Notes: generated from the sequence alone by a model not told the origin. Counted from the stretch's first letter, positions 37,379-46,022 are shown. The stretch: DNA of 64,000 bases from Shewanella putrefaciens (GCF_016406325.1 NZ_CP066370.1:62001-126000), one strand, 5' to 3'. Numbers and translations: made by a program.

Positions 37379-38569
37379 ATGAGTGAGTCGGTCGAATCCG
37401 TTGACCTAATCAAGTTGCCAGTATCACGACTGACATTAGGAATGTTTGTTAGTGCAATAGACAAACATGACCAAGGCCAACTTGCTATCGCTAATGCTGG
37501 GCAAATCAAGCATAGGGATGCAATTGCTCGATTAACTCAAAGTGGTATTAAGTATGTTTGGGTCGATACCGAACGGTCAGCCGATCATTGTGGTTTTAAG
37601 AAAAAGGCATCTCAGGATAACCAGTTAGAATCCAAAAAGTCGTCACTCACGCGAGAGAAACAACAAGCGCAGGCTAAGGTTATTCTTACTGAAGCTAAAG
37701 ATTTAATTCGTAAAGTATTGTCAGAAACCTTTGAAGGCAAAGCGATTGAAGTGGCTCCTTTTGGCGCGCTTGCCGACAGCATGATTGAGTCGGCTTTATT
37801 AGATGCTGATGCACTCAAATGCATGTCTGCTCTGCGTTCAAAGGATGCGTATTTACTCGAACATTCTGTCAATGTGGCATTTTTACTTGTGACGTTTGGC
37901 AAATATTTACAACTTGATCGTTCCATGCTGCGAGAAATGGCGATTGGCGGTATTTTGCATGATATCGGCAAAATTAAGGTCGATAATAAAGTATTACATA
38001 AACCGGGCAAGCTGACCCCAGAAGAGTTCGAACACATGAAACTGCATCAAGTGTTTGCACTCGATATTATGAATGAAGCTAAAGGATTATCGCAGATGAG
38101 CAAAGACATCTGCCTAATGCATCACGAAAAGTTAGATGGTCGGGGATATCCAAGGGGATTGAAGGGCGATGAAATCCCTCTCCACGGTCGTATGAGTTGT
38201 ATCGTCGATATTTTTGATGCTTTAACGGCAACACGTTGCTATAAAGAAGCCATGAGCCCGGCCGCCGCTTTTAAAATTTTACTCAGTCTCACGCCATTTC
38301 ATTTAGATCAAGAATTGGTTTATGAGTTTATCCGTTGTATCGGCGTATATCCTGTTGGGTCCTTGGTTGAATTGTCGGATGGTCGTGTGGGAATTGTTTG
38401 GACGTCAAAAGATAGAGATGCGTTACATCCAATAGTTAAATGTTTTTACTCTTTAAAATCCAAGCGTTATACGGATATTGTTATGGTGGATTTGCTAAAA
38501 TCTGAGCTTAATATTGAGCGTGGAGTTTCACCTAGCTCTTTGGATATCGATCCGACTCCTTTCTATTAA
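37379..38569 (+). CDS. HD-GYP cyclic-di-GMP phosphodiesterase
   Basis: 396 residues. N-terminal DUF3391-like region (about 10-130; LPVSRLTLGMFV), then an HD domain with H194-D195 in ILHDIGKIKVD and H248-H249 in HHEKLDGRGYPRGL, the HD-GYP signature, with the DIFDALTATRCY block downstream. HD-GYP proteins hydrolyse c-di-GMP to GMP using a di- or tri-iron centre. No receiver or membrane domain is present, so regulation is probably at expression level or via the N-terminal domain. Confidence 0.93.
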   Translation: MSESVESVDLIKLPVSRLTLGMFVSAIDKHDQGQLAIANAGQIKHRDAIARLTQSGIKYVWVDTERSADHCGFKKKASQDNQLESKKSSLTREKQQAQAKVILTEAKDLIRKVLSETFEGKAIEVAPFGALADSMIESALLDADALKCMSALRSKDAYLLEHSVNVAFLLVTFGKYLQLDRSMLREMAIGGILHDIGKIKVDNKVLHKPGKLTPEEFEHMKLHQVFALDIMNEAKGLSQMSKDICLMHHEKLDGRGYPRGLKGDEIPLHGRMSCIVDIFDALTATRCYKEAMSPAAAFKILLSLTPFHLDQELVYEFIRCIGVYPVGSLVELSDGRVGIVWTSKDRDALHPIVKCFYSLKSKRYTDIVMVDLLKSELNIERGVSPSSLDIDPTPFY

Positions 38570-38673
38570 ATCATCAAAGTTAATCATGTCTTGCCAATCA
38601 TATCTATGATTGGCGTTGTGGTTATCGAGTTAAAAACCGTAAACTGAACCCATCTCTCTTGTTGGGCAGTATT

Positions 38674-39297
38674 ATGAAACCGTTATTCTCTATTTTCATT
38701 ATTCTCTTATCCTTGGCATTGCTAGTTCCTGGGGTGACTCAACCTATTTTGAGCATTAGCGGCAGTATCGATAAAGCTAAGCTTGCCGAGCAAGGCATAG
38801 AACAAGTTACCCAAAGGTTTGATGAAGATGCGGGGCGTGACCATGCCCGCGGCATGCTAAACATGGTCAGTAGTTTACTTGGGCTCAACAGCCTTAAGGG
38901 TGAAGTCGAAGTGCTGCAGAAAACCCGCAGTATATGGGGGACAGTGACCGAGCTTTACACCACTGGCAATGGATTGGTCGCAGCATTAGTCATGTTGTTT
39001 AGTGTGGTCATTCCTGCGTTGAAGTTAAGTTTAATGTTAGCACAGCAATGTGTTAGCTCTATTGGGTTGAAACTGCGGGTTAATGCCCTTGTTAATGCGC
39101 TCGCCAAGTGGTCGATGGCCGATGTGTTTGTGGTGGCGCTGATCATTACGTTTATGGCGGGAAATGCTTCTGGCGGCATGGGGGAAATGTTAAAAACCCA
39201 GGCACAATTTGAAAACGGTTTTTACTTCTTTACCGCTTACTGCATTTTATCGATCCTGAGTGGTTATTTAGTGCGTCGCCCAACGCCAATTTTGTAG
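38674..39297 (+). CDS. Paraquat-inducible-protein-A-like membrane protein
   Basis: About 207 residues from ATG 38674; the longer frame starts with TTG. The N-terminal helix, an external segment (residues 25-90), and C-terminal helices (about 100-122, 150-170 and 180-200) give about four transmembrane segments. SMADVFVVALI and FYFFTAYCILSILSGYLV resemble the PqiA domain repeats. It follows the HD-GYP gene by 104 bases. PqiA relatives act in lipid transport across the envelope; that role is not shown here. Confidence 0.75.
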   Translation: MKPLFSIFIILLSLALLVPGVTQPILSISGSIDKAKLAEQGIEQVTQRFDEDAGRDHARGMLNMVSSLLGLNSLKGEVEVLQKTRSIWGTVTELYTTGNGLVAALVMLFSVVIPALKLSLMLAQQCVSSIGLKLRVNALVNALAKWSMADVFVVALIITFMAGNASGGMGEMLKTQAQFENGFYFFTAYCILSILSGYLVRRPTPIL

Positions 39298-39539
39298 ATA
39301 TTTTAAAGTAAAGGCAGACTAACGTTAGCGATAAAGTCAGTATGCCTCAGATTTAAAGTGGCTAGCGGTGCTGAACATTGGTTTAGCATCATCAAGATCT
39401 TGTCGTGAGAGCAGTGGTGCCAAATTATAAGAGAGGCGGAAGATAAGCTTAGCTGTTATAGCTATTTGTTATTGAAAATTGATATTGGCTGAGCTTTTAG
39501 TTCTAAACAATAATGAGCATCCCCTAAGTTTGTAGGAAG

Positions 39540-39692
39540 ATGCCATTGAAAAACTGGCTGATTATCGTGTTTTGCCTGATTGCCTTGGTCGCTTCGACGC
39601 AAACCACTGGACTCGTGCGCTCACTTATCGAATTCTCCGCCTTCGTTGGCGTCCTCTACTGGGCTTGGCGCATAAAACCTACAGCAGAGTAA
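39540..39692 (+). CDS. Small single-helix membrane protein
   Basis: Up to 50 codons: MPLKNWLIIVFCLIALVAST... ending at TAA 39690-39692. AGGAAG (39534-39539) abuts the ATG but has ideal spacing to TTG 39546, so the start could be MKNWLIIVFCLI. There is one hydrophobic helix (residues 6-20) and a second amphipathic region (VGVLYWAWRIKP). It lies alone, 20 bases before the convergent yeiH stop. No family recognised; coding potential is judged from codon use and the ribosome site. Confidence 0.5.
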   Translation: MPLKNWLIIVFCLIALVASTQTTGLVRSLIEFSAFVGVLYWAWRIKPTAE

Positions 39693-39712
39693 GTTGTTGA
39701 ACTAACTCTTAC

Positions 39713-40663
39713 TTATTGAAAATACAGTATATACACTAAAGACGTTATGCCAATTGCTGCCCATAGCATCACCCCAAGTAACAAAGGTTTGGGGCCACTT
39801 GCCCGCATTTTTTGTACGGTAATTCCTGCTCCAATCAAAAACAAACACAGCACTAATGTTCGTTTCGATACCATAAATAAGGTGTCATAAATGGCATGGA
39901 ATTGCGGTAACCAATGTGCCACAGCAATGGCTAAGCAATAAAAACCGATAAAATACGGCAGGCTAAGTTTGCGCTTATCGCCCCCAAACAGCATAGCACT
40001 GGCTAATGCGATTGGGATAATCCACAGGGCGCGAGCGAGTTTAATCGTCGTTGCAGTTTTTAAGGCCTCATCACCGTAGGCCGAAGCTGCGCCAACAACC
40101 GATGAGGTATCGTGGATGGCAATTGCGCTCCACACACCAAAATCGTATTGGCTCATGTTGAGCAAGTGACCCAGTGCGGGGAATAAAAACAGCGCGACTG
40201 AGTTCAGCACAAACACACAGGCTAACGCCGTTGCGGTTTGATCGTTGCGCGCATTGATGGCCGGCGCCACTGCGGCAATAGCGCTGCCACCGCAAATAGC
40301 GGTACCAGAGGCAATTAAATGGCCTGTAATCTGATCAAATTTCAGCGCACGGGTGAGCAGAAAACCAAGGCTGAGGGTAAAAAAGATTGAGCCTACAATC
40401 AGGCCAAAGTTGTGGGTGCTCGCTTCTATCGCCGCGTTTAAGTTAATCCCAAACCCTAAGCCGATGATCGAATAAGACAGGAGTTTTTTGGTGAGCGCGG
40501 CGATATCCCATTGCACTGGTACCCAGCCAAGGCTGGCTAAGGTAAAACCTAACACTAGCGCCATAGGGGATGAGATAAAAGGCGTAAGACAGAATAAGCC
40601 TACACAGATGAAAATAATGCTATGGCGCTTGTTAAATTGGTGTGATGTCGAGAATAAATTCAT
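39713..40663 (-). CDS. yeiH: YeiH-family putative sulfate/organosulfonate exporter
   Basis: 316 residues, UPF0324/YeiH family with about ten transmembrane helices. Blocks such as [34 protein letters not shown] and [22 protein letters not shown] are conserved. Homologues are linked to sulfur-compound metabolism, and transport of sulfonates or cysteate-like compounds has been proposed, but the substrate is not settled. Its upstream region (40664-40881) shows no other gene. Confidence 0.88.
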   Translation of the reverse strand: MNLFSTSHQFNKRHSIIFICVGLFCLTPFISSPMALVLGFTLASLGWVPVQWDIAALTKKLLSYSIIGLGFGINLNAAIEASTHNFGLIVGSIFFTLSLGFLLTRALKFDQITGHLIASGTAICGGSAIAAVAPAINARNDQTATALACVFVLNSVALFLFPALGHLLNMSQYDFGVWSAIAIHDTSSVVGAASAYGDEALKTATTIKLARALWIIPIALASAMLFGGDKRKLSLPYFIGFYCLAIAVAHWLPQFHAIYDTLFMVSKRTLVLCLFLIGAGITVQKMRASGPKPLLLGVMLWAAIGITSLVYILYFQ

Positions 40664-40881
40664 AACGCCTTAGGGGGAGCGATACTGTCTGATCATGCTC
40701 ACTATAAATCTTCACGCTAAGTAACTGATATTAAATTACTCTCAGTTTCAATTAATTATGGCGGCAGATGTTTGGGAGCATTATAGCGGTGAGTATTCGC
40801 TTCAATAAAATCAATTAAACTTATCTTGCTAGTCAGTTTTATTGACTTAAAGAGGGAGGCGTAGGAGCAAAGAGGTAAATC

Positions 40882-40915
40882 AGAGGAGATGAACATAACT
40901 CAGTTCATCTCCTCT
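40882..40915 (-). terminator. Hairpin after the malate-synthase-like fragment
   Basis: AGAGGAGATGAAC (40882-40894) and GTTCATCTCCTCT (40903-40915) form a perfect 13-bp stem with an 8-base loop, 36 bases after the stop at 40951. The U tail on the minus strand is weak. Confidence 0.6.
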
Positions 40916-40950
40916 ACTAGATTGTAACTGCTAGATTATAAAGAATGATT

Positions 40951-41514
40951 TTATAAATTTACTATACTTTTCAAACTGTAATCGCTGCCATCTTTGGCTG
41001 TGAATTGCTTCTCTAGCGTGTCGTTGGCGCTGGACATTCCTGCGTGCAACAGACTTAGCCAATGGCGTGATGCGGCTGAGCGTGATTCTGGTGTTCCTGC
41101 CACCATATTTAATGGTGTCTCGATTTGGATATCCTCCAGATTAGCCACATCTCTGGTGCCTATCATGCCATTGCGATCGAAACTGAGCTCAACATGGCAA
41201 CCTTGATCCTGTAACACTACGGCGCTGGGTGAGTCTTTCGTTCCACCAAAGGCGACAAATTGTTTTGGCTGACGTAAACCACTGTGACTGCCATCGACAA
41301 AAAATGCTAAGAGATGTTGGTAGTAGACGACATAGCTACTGACATCTTGATGTGAGCCAGAGTTGAGCGGAAACACTCGGTCAAGAAACTGTTTTGCGTT
41401 GGCGATCTTCTCGTGTTCTGCAACATTCACTTGGGCCACGGCAAATACTTCTTCTGCGATGAGACTGTTTAGATTCGATTGGATCTGGTTGCTCTTGATA
41501 ATTGACATATTCAT
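40951..41514 (-). CDS. Stand-alone malate synthase G domain (non-catalytic)
   Basis: 187 residues that align by eye to residues about 150-310 of malate synthase G: QFLDRVFPLNSGSHQDV, LRQPKQFVAFGG, ALVVLQ-like AVVLQDQGCHVELSFDRNG and FTAKDGSDYSL all have counterparts in GlcB in the same order. The GlcB segment DCEDSVAAVD that follows is replaced by AGTPESRSAA, and the catalytic TIM-barrel half is missing, so it cannot be an active enzyme. The start ATG 41514 is preceded by GAGG. It is divergent from a short-chain fatty-acyl regulator. Function unknown; an inhibitory or regulatory partner of malate synthase or a metabolite-binding protein is possible. Confidence 0.75.
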   Translation of the reverse strand: MNMSIIKSNQIQSNLNSLIAEEVFAVAQVNVAEHEKIANAKQFLDRVFPLNSGSHQDVSSYVVYYQHLLAFFVDGSHSGLRQPKQFVAFGGTKDSPSAVVLQDQGCHVELSFDRNGMIGTRDVANLEDIQIETPLNMVAGTPESRSAASRHWLSLLHAGMSSANDTLEKQFTAKDGSDYSLKSIVNL

Positions 41515-41702
41515 CGCTCGTTCCTCTCACTCTTTCAATTTAAACATTTAGGGTTTTGATTTAACTTTTGGCCTATCGAAGTTTGTCTTCAATTTAGTTT
41601 GTCCACTTTGAGTACTTGCCCACTTCAAGTGTGAGTGGTTAAGCATTTCTTACATCGGAATGGCTTAGCTTGTTCGCATTAGCCTTTCCTTGATTGCTTG
41701 AT

Positions 41703-41758
41703 TTGTAGTCTAGTCTTTTTTTGACTACAATTTCACAATAAAAATTTTACAATGTGAA
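41703..41758. promoter_or_regulatory. Nested palindromes, operator region of the divergent pair
   Basis: TTGTAGTC (41703-41710) / GACTACAA (41723-41730) form an 8-bp inverted repeat; TTCACA (41732-41737) / TGTGAA (41753-41758) a second; and AATTTTACAA is directly repeated next to the start codon region. RamB-family regulators bind A/T-rich palindromic sites, so this block is the probable control region for both the malate-synthase-like gene and the regulator. Confidence 0.5.
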
Positions 41759-41788
41759 TTTTACAAAATGCGCAATGACCAGAGCTTA

Positions 41789-43297
41789 ATGAGAAAATCA
41801 CACTTCCTCGGGACGAAAATACGTAACCTACGGAAACGTAATAACTTAACGATGGAAGATTTGTCTGCTCGTTGTATTAGAGTCGATGCGGGTAGTGCGC
41901 CTTCTGTGTCATATTTGTCGATGATCGAACGCGGAAAGCGTGTGCCAAGTGCTGCCATGTTGGCTGTCATTGCCGCAGTTTTTCAAAAAGAGGTTGATTG
42001 GTTCCTTGATGATGCGCCTGAAGAAAGCGCCATTACGCCAGACAAAGGCCGCCGAGGTGGTATTAGTGGTATGGCGCTCGAACCCAGCTTTTTGTTTTCA
42101 AATGATATTTTGCAAATTGCAATTCCTGAGATGCTGTCACAAACGGGGATATCTGGTCGGCAGTTTGCCCATTTACTGATCCGTGCCCATCAGGAACATC
42201 ACCAAAACCATTTTCCCGATCTTGAGCGGGCTGCCGAAGAGGTTGGTCTTAAGCGTATGCCATTGTCATTGGAGGACATGCTGGATATTGCTAAAGGAAT
42301 GGGGCTTAAAATCAAATGGATAGATAGTGCTCCACAGGAGGTGATTGATGAAGTGGGCGGAAGTTCACGCCAATTAGTGACTTCCTATATCGAGCCGCCT
42401 AGTACCATTTACGTCAATAAAGTGCTTAAAAATCGCCCCAGTCGGCTCAAGTATGATCTCGCCGTCCATATAGGTCATTGTGTGTTGCACAATAAGGACG
42501 GCTTAAAGAGCGTAATGATTTCCGGTCGCAAATTGGAGGTTGATGAAGAGGTCGGAATGCAGTCCAATACCCTTAATGCGCAGGATATTTTGCATGCGTG
42601 GCGCGACTTTGAATCGAGCTTTTTCGCGGGTGCACTATTGTGCCCTAAAGTGCCTTATCGCCAATTGCTCGACCGCCACGGTTATGAGATTGAAGTACAT
42701 AAGCAACTACAAGTGTCAGCTTCGGTTGCCATGCGGCGCATGACAGTCGTTTCTCCTTATCCCCATTGGCATTATTTCGACGCTTACGCACCAGGAAAAC
42801 TAAAAGCGGTTTACCGTGGCAATGGTATTCCATTGCCTTGGGGCAATATGCGTTTAGTGGAAGACCCCTGCCAGCATTGGGCAGTATTTAGGATGATCAG
42901 CGAGCCGACGGTGGGCACTTCGGCACAGATTTCAATTTTGAATGTCGGCAATGAGCCACGAATTTACTGCTGTGAGTCGATTAAGGTCGAAGATTCGGCG
43001 GGTAATCCCCATGTGCTCTGCGCCGGCATTGATTTAAATCCGGCAATTGAAGCCCAAGGTAAGGATGCTTTATCTATTGCCCACGATTTAAAGGATGCCT
43101 GCGTTGCCAGCGGTGGTTCAGTTAAGATCCCCAAACACATTAAAAGTGATTTAGTCAGCGTTGCTAAGATCTTAAATATCAATTGGATTGAGCGTGGGAT
43201 TATAAATGATGCCCGCTTAATTTGCTCTCGCGGCGCAGTGTGTCCTCGCCAACCCAGTTGCTATCAAACTGGCAAGTCCCAGTGTGGTGAGGATTAA
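41789..43297 (+). CDS. Short-chain fatty-acyl-type XRE regulator (ScfR/RamB family)
   Basis: 502 residues from ATG 41789 (MRKSHFLGTKIRN); the frame also has ATG 41768 immediately after the operator repeats, without a ribosome site. N-terminal XRE helix-turn-helix (about residues 5-65), an ImmA/IrrE-like middle domain in which the expected HExxH is changed to VHIGH (LAVHIGHCVLH), and a ScfRs-type C-terminal domain with cysteine cluster CSRGAVCPRQPSC. RamB relatives control acetate and glyoxylate-cycle genes. Pairing with a malate-synthase-like gene fits such a role. Confidence 0.85.
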   Translation: MRKSHFLGTKIRNLRKRNNLTMEDLSARCIRVDAGSAPSVSYLSMIERGKRVPSAAMLAVIAAVFQKEVDWFLDDAPEESAITPDKGRRGGISGMALEPSFLFSNDILQIAIPEMLSQTGISGRQFAHLLIRAHQEHHQNHFPDLERAAEEVGLKRMPLSLEDMLDIAKGMGLKIKWIDSAPQEVIDEVGGSSRQLVTSYIEPPSTIYVNKVLKNRPSRLKYDLAVHIGHCVLHNKDGLKSVMISGRKLEVDEEVGMQSNTLNAQDILHAWRDFESSFFAGALLCPKVPYRQLLDRHGYEIEVHKQLQVSASVAMRRMTVVSPYPHWHYFDAYAPGKLKAVYRGNGIPLPWGNMRLVEDPCQHWAVFRMISEPTVGTSAQISILNVGNEPRIYCCESIKVEDSAGNPHVLCAGIDLNPAIEAQGKDALSIAHDLKDACVASGGSVKIPKHIKSDLVSVAKILNINWIERGIINDARLICSRGAVCPRQPSCYQTGKSQCGED

Positions 43298-43561
43298 TTT
43301 AAGATCGTTTTTGCTAAGCCCAATCATATCGCAATACACGCTTTTCAGTGTGGCATTGAAATTATGCTTTCTCCTATTGCTTAAATTTATAGGGAGCTAA
43401 GGCTTACTATTTCCATCATTAATCAGATTAAAACCTTTCACGATAAATCGACTAAATAGTTATTTCATTTAATAACAATACCTTACTGATTTGTCTGTTT
43501 TGTTTAGATCCATTTGTAGCAATACCAATTGCACTAGCATTCGCATTCCTTTAATTTATAT
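43298..43561. other. Intergenic region before the transferred gene pair
   Basis: A+T-rich noncoding sequence between the ScfR-type regulator and the MetJ-like boxes. It contains no convincing ORF, insertion-sequence ends or tRNA. The stretch before 43650 keeps the composition of the host, so the jump to high G+C occurs at or close to the homocysteine-methyltransferase start. Confidence 0.5.
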
Positions 43562-43613
43562 AGCCATCTAAACATCTAGGTGTTTTTACGGCTATTGAGG
43601 TTTTTATTGTAAT
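43562..43613 (+). promoter_or_regulatory. MetJ-box-like repeats and promoter of the methyltransferase gene
   Basis: Three tandem 8-mers AGCCATCT (43562-43569), AAACATCT (43570-43577) and AGGTGTTT (43578-43585) fit the MetJ consensus AGACGTCT at 6, 6 and 5 of 8. They abut a promoter-like pair: TTTACG (43585-43590), 17 bases, TGTAAT (43608-43613). MetJ would repress when SAM is abundant. This matches the methionine function of the first gene. Confidence 0.55.
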
Positions 43614-43664
43614 AATCAGTACCTTGGTAGATGACGTTGTACAAAAAAGGGAGAGATTACGCTG

Positions 43665-44567
43665 ATGAAGAAGCAGGCATTGTGGGTACTGGATGGTGGC
43701 ATGGGACGCGAGCTGGCACGGCGAGGGGCGCCATTTCGCCAACCTGAATGGTCGGCGCTGGCGCTGATGGAAGCACCACAGACGGTGCGCGAAGTGCATC
43801 AGGCCTATGTGGCGAGCGGTGCCCGTGTCATCACCACCAACAGTTATGCCCTGGTGCCGTTTCATATCGGTGCCGAGCGATTTGCCGCCGAAGGGGAAGC
43901 GCTGGCCGCGCTGGCTGGCCAGCTGGCCCGTGAGGTTGCCAATGAGCAACTGGGCTCGGTGCAGGTCGCAGGATCCTTGCCGCCGCTGTTTGGCTCCTAC
44001 CGCGCCGACCTGTTCGAGGCGGACAGAGTGGGCGAGCTGGCCACACCGCTCATTCGGGCGCTGACGCCCCATGTGGACATCTGGCTGGCCGAAACCATGA
44101 GCCTGATTGCCGAGCCGCTGGCCCTCAAGGCGCTGTTGCCACAGGATGGCAAGCCGTTCTGGGTTTCCTTCACCCTGGAAGATGAAGCGCCGGGCTGCGA
44201 GCCTGCGCTTCGTTCCGGTGAGCGGGTGGCGGATGCCGTCACCGCACTGGCATCGGCCGGGGTGGACGCCATCCTGTTCAACTGTTGTCAGCCCGAGGTG
44301 ATCGAGGCCGCGCTGACGGTGGCCGGTGACAGCTTGCAGGCGCTGGGTCGAGGGGATATTCGCCTCGGCGCCTATGCCAATGCGTTTCCTCCCCAGCCCA
44401 AGGAGGCGACCGCCAACGACGGGCTGGACGAGATCCGCGCCGATCTTGGGCCGCTGGATTATCTCGGCTGGGCCGAGCGCTGGCGCGCCGTGGGGGCCTC
44501 TCTCATCGGCGGCTGCTGCGGCATAGGCCCCGAGCATATTCAGGCACTGGCCAGCCGGCTGCGCTAA
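43665..44567 (+). CDS. Homocysteine S-methyltransferase
   Basis: 300 residues, homocysteine-methyltransferase (S-methylmethionine-type) fold. DGGMGRELARRGAPF near the N-terminus, FNCCQPE (first zinc-ligand cysteine region) and GGCCGIGPEHI (the two ligand cysteines) are intact, so the zinc site is complete. It methylates homocysteine to methionine using S-methylmethionine or a related donor. High G+C, MetJ-like boxes upstream, and tight linkage (9 bases) to a transporter parallel E. coli mmuM/mmuP. The substrate is inferred. Confidence 0.87.
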   Translation: MKKQALWVLDGGMGRELARRGAPFRQPEWSALALMEAPQTVREVHQAYVASGARVITTNSYALVPFHIGAERFAAEGEALAALAGQLAREVANEQLGSVQVAGSLPPLFGSYRADLFEADRVGELATPLIRALTPHVDIWLAETMSLIAEPLALKALLPQDGKPFWVSFTLEDEAPGCEPALRSGERVADAVTALASAGVDAILFNCCQPEVIEAALTVAGDSLQALGRGDIRLGAYANAFPPQPKEATANDGLDEIRADLGPLDYLGWAERWRAVGASLIGGCCGIGPEHIQALASRLR

Positions 44568-44576
44568 GGAGAACAC

Positions 44577-45974
44577 ATGAAAGAGAGCAAAATAGGCCTC
44601 TGGTCCCTCACTGCGCTGGTGTTCAGCTCCATGGTGGGGGCGGGCATCTTCAGCTTGCCCCAGAACATGGCCGAGGTGGCCGGTGCCCGCGCCGTGCTGA
44701 TCGGCTGGGGCGTGACCGGGGTAGGTATACTGGCACTCGCCGCGAGTTTTCTCTACCTGTCGCGGCTAAGACCGGATCTCGATGGCGGCATTTACAGCTA
44801 TGCCCGCGCAGGTTTTGGCGATCTGGTGGGTTTTTTCTCCGCCTGGGGCTACTGGCTGTGCGCCACCATAGGTGTGGTGGGTTACCTGGTGATCGCGTTC
44901 GCCGCCCTTGGCAGCTTCGTCGATACCCCTGAACAGATTTGGTTTGGCGATGGCAATACCCTGGCGGCCTTTATCGGCGAGTCCTGCATCCTCTGGGCCG
45001 TGCATCTGCTGGTGGCCCGTGGCGTGCAACAGGCCGCTCTGTTCAATCTGGTGGCAACCCTGGCCAAGAGCCTGCCGCTGCTGCTGTTCATCCTGTTCGC
45101 CTGCTACTGGTTTGACCCTGTGACCTTTGCGGCGGATCAGGGGGGCAGCACGCTTGCTGTGCCGGTCTCCGAGCAGGTGCGCAACACCATGTTGATCACC
45201 CTCTGGGTCTTTACCGGCATCGAAGGGGCAGCCGTCTTGTCGGCCCGTGCGAGGAACAAGCGGGACGTGGGCACGGCCACAGTGCTCGGGGTAGTGCTGG
45301 CGTTGCTGCTTTATGTGCTCATCTCGGTACTGGCGCTGGGGATATTGAGTCGCCCCGAGCTCGCTGCCCTGCCCAATCCCTCCATGGCGGGGCTGATGGC
45401 CCAGATGACAGGCTCCTGGGGCAAGGTGCTGATCAGTGTCGGCCTCATCGTCTCTGTACTCGCTTCTTACGTGAGCTGGACCCTGTTCTCGGCCGAGGTG
45501 CCCTACAGCGCTGCCCGCTACGGTGCCTTCCCAGCCATCTTCCGACGCCAGAATCGCAACGGCACCCCCATAGCGTCGCTGTGGCTCACCAGCCTGACGG
45601 TGCAGGGCTGCCTGCTGCTGGTGTGGCTGCTCGGCAAGGGGTATACCAACCTGCTGCTCATCTCCACCTCCATGATACTGGTGCCCTATCTGCTGATCGG
45701 CCTGTTCCTGCTCAAGCTTTCCTTGAGTGGTGAGGGCAATGGCCTGATGCGGACAGTGGCACTGGTGTCGAGCGGTTATGGCCTCTGGCTGCTCTATGCC
45801 GCCGGTGTGGAATACCTGCTGCTCTCCTTGCTGCTCTACGGGCCGGGCCTGCTGCTGTTTCTCTACAGTCGCCGACAGCTTGGAGACCATCAGCGGCTCA
45901 GTGGTCGCGAGCGACTGCTGGCCGGGATAACTCTGGTGAGCCTCATTCCCGCACTCTGGTCATTTGGTTTTTGA
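44577..45974 (+). CDS. APC-family amino-acid permease (basic amino acid/polyamine antiporter type)
   Basis: 465 residues with about 12 transmembrane helices. N-terminal SLTALVFSSMVGAGIFSLPQNMAEVAG is the APC substrate-binding helix, and GIEGAAVLSARARNKRDVG is the loop motif of the ArcD/YjdE-like subfamily. Starts ten bases after the methyltransferase stop, following AAGGAG. The pairing suggests import of a methylated sulfur amino acid or export/exchange of a related amino acid; the subfamily is better known for antiport, so this is undecided. Confidence 0.85.
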   Translation: MKESKIGLWSLTALVFSSMVGAGIFSLPQNMAEVAGARAVLIGWGVTGVGILALAASFLYLSRLRPDLDGGIYSYARAGFGDLVGFFSAWGYWLCATIGVVGYLVIAFAALGSFVDTPEQIWFGDGNTLAAFIGESCILWAVHLLVARGVQQAALFNLVATLAKSLPLLLFILFACYWFDPVTFAADQGGSTLAVPVSEQVRNTMLITLWVFTGIEGAAVLSARARNKRDVGTATVLGVVLALLLYVLISVLALGILSRPELAALPNPSMAGLMAQMTGSWGKVLISVGLIVSVLASYVSWTLFSAEVPYSAARYGAFPAIFRRQNRNGTPIASLWLTSLTVQGCLLLVWLLGKGYTNLLLISTSMILVPYLLIGLFLLKLSLSGEGNGLMRTVALVSSGYGLWLLYAAGVEYLLLSLLLYGPGLLLFLYSRRQLGDHQRLSGRERLLAGITLVSLIPALWSFGF

Positions 45975-45983
45975 ATGACAATG

Positions 45984-46022
45984 GATGGCGATGAGATATT
46001 AATCGTCATCTTTTGGGTTTTT
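45984..46022 (+). terminator. Terminator after the permease gene
   Basis: GATGGCGAT (45984-45992) and ATCGTCATC (46002-46010) pair at 8 of 9 positions, followed by TTTTGGGTTTTTT. Ends the transferred operon. Confidence 0.75.

Larger units (their letters stand above)
43640..46022 (+). mobile_element. G+C-rich block, probable horizontal transfer
   Basis: Two genes and their terminator are markedly richer in G+C than the genes on either side; a counted 60-base line (44101-44160) is 39/60 G+C. The G+C excess is strongest at third codon positions. The boundaries lie near 43650 and 46020. No integrase, transposase or repeat is visible, so the mechanism of insertion is unknown. The composition is compatible with an Aeromonas-like donor, though that is inference. 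Confidence 0.7.

Noticed and set aside
43298..43664. Possible insertion-sequence remnant at the left edge of the G+C-rich block
   Set aside because: No inverted repeats, target duplication or transposase fragment could be seen.
43551..44576. Minus-strand 341-codon frame over the methyltransferase gene
   Set aside because: Antisense shadow produced by high G+C; its product is low-complexity (Gln, Gly, Arg, His) and the plus-strand gene has intact family motifs.
44766..45890. Minus-strand 374-codon frame over the permease gene
   Set aside because: Same cause: long antisense frame in G+C-rich DNA with a Gln/His-rich product lacking any family motif.
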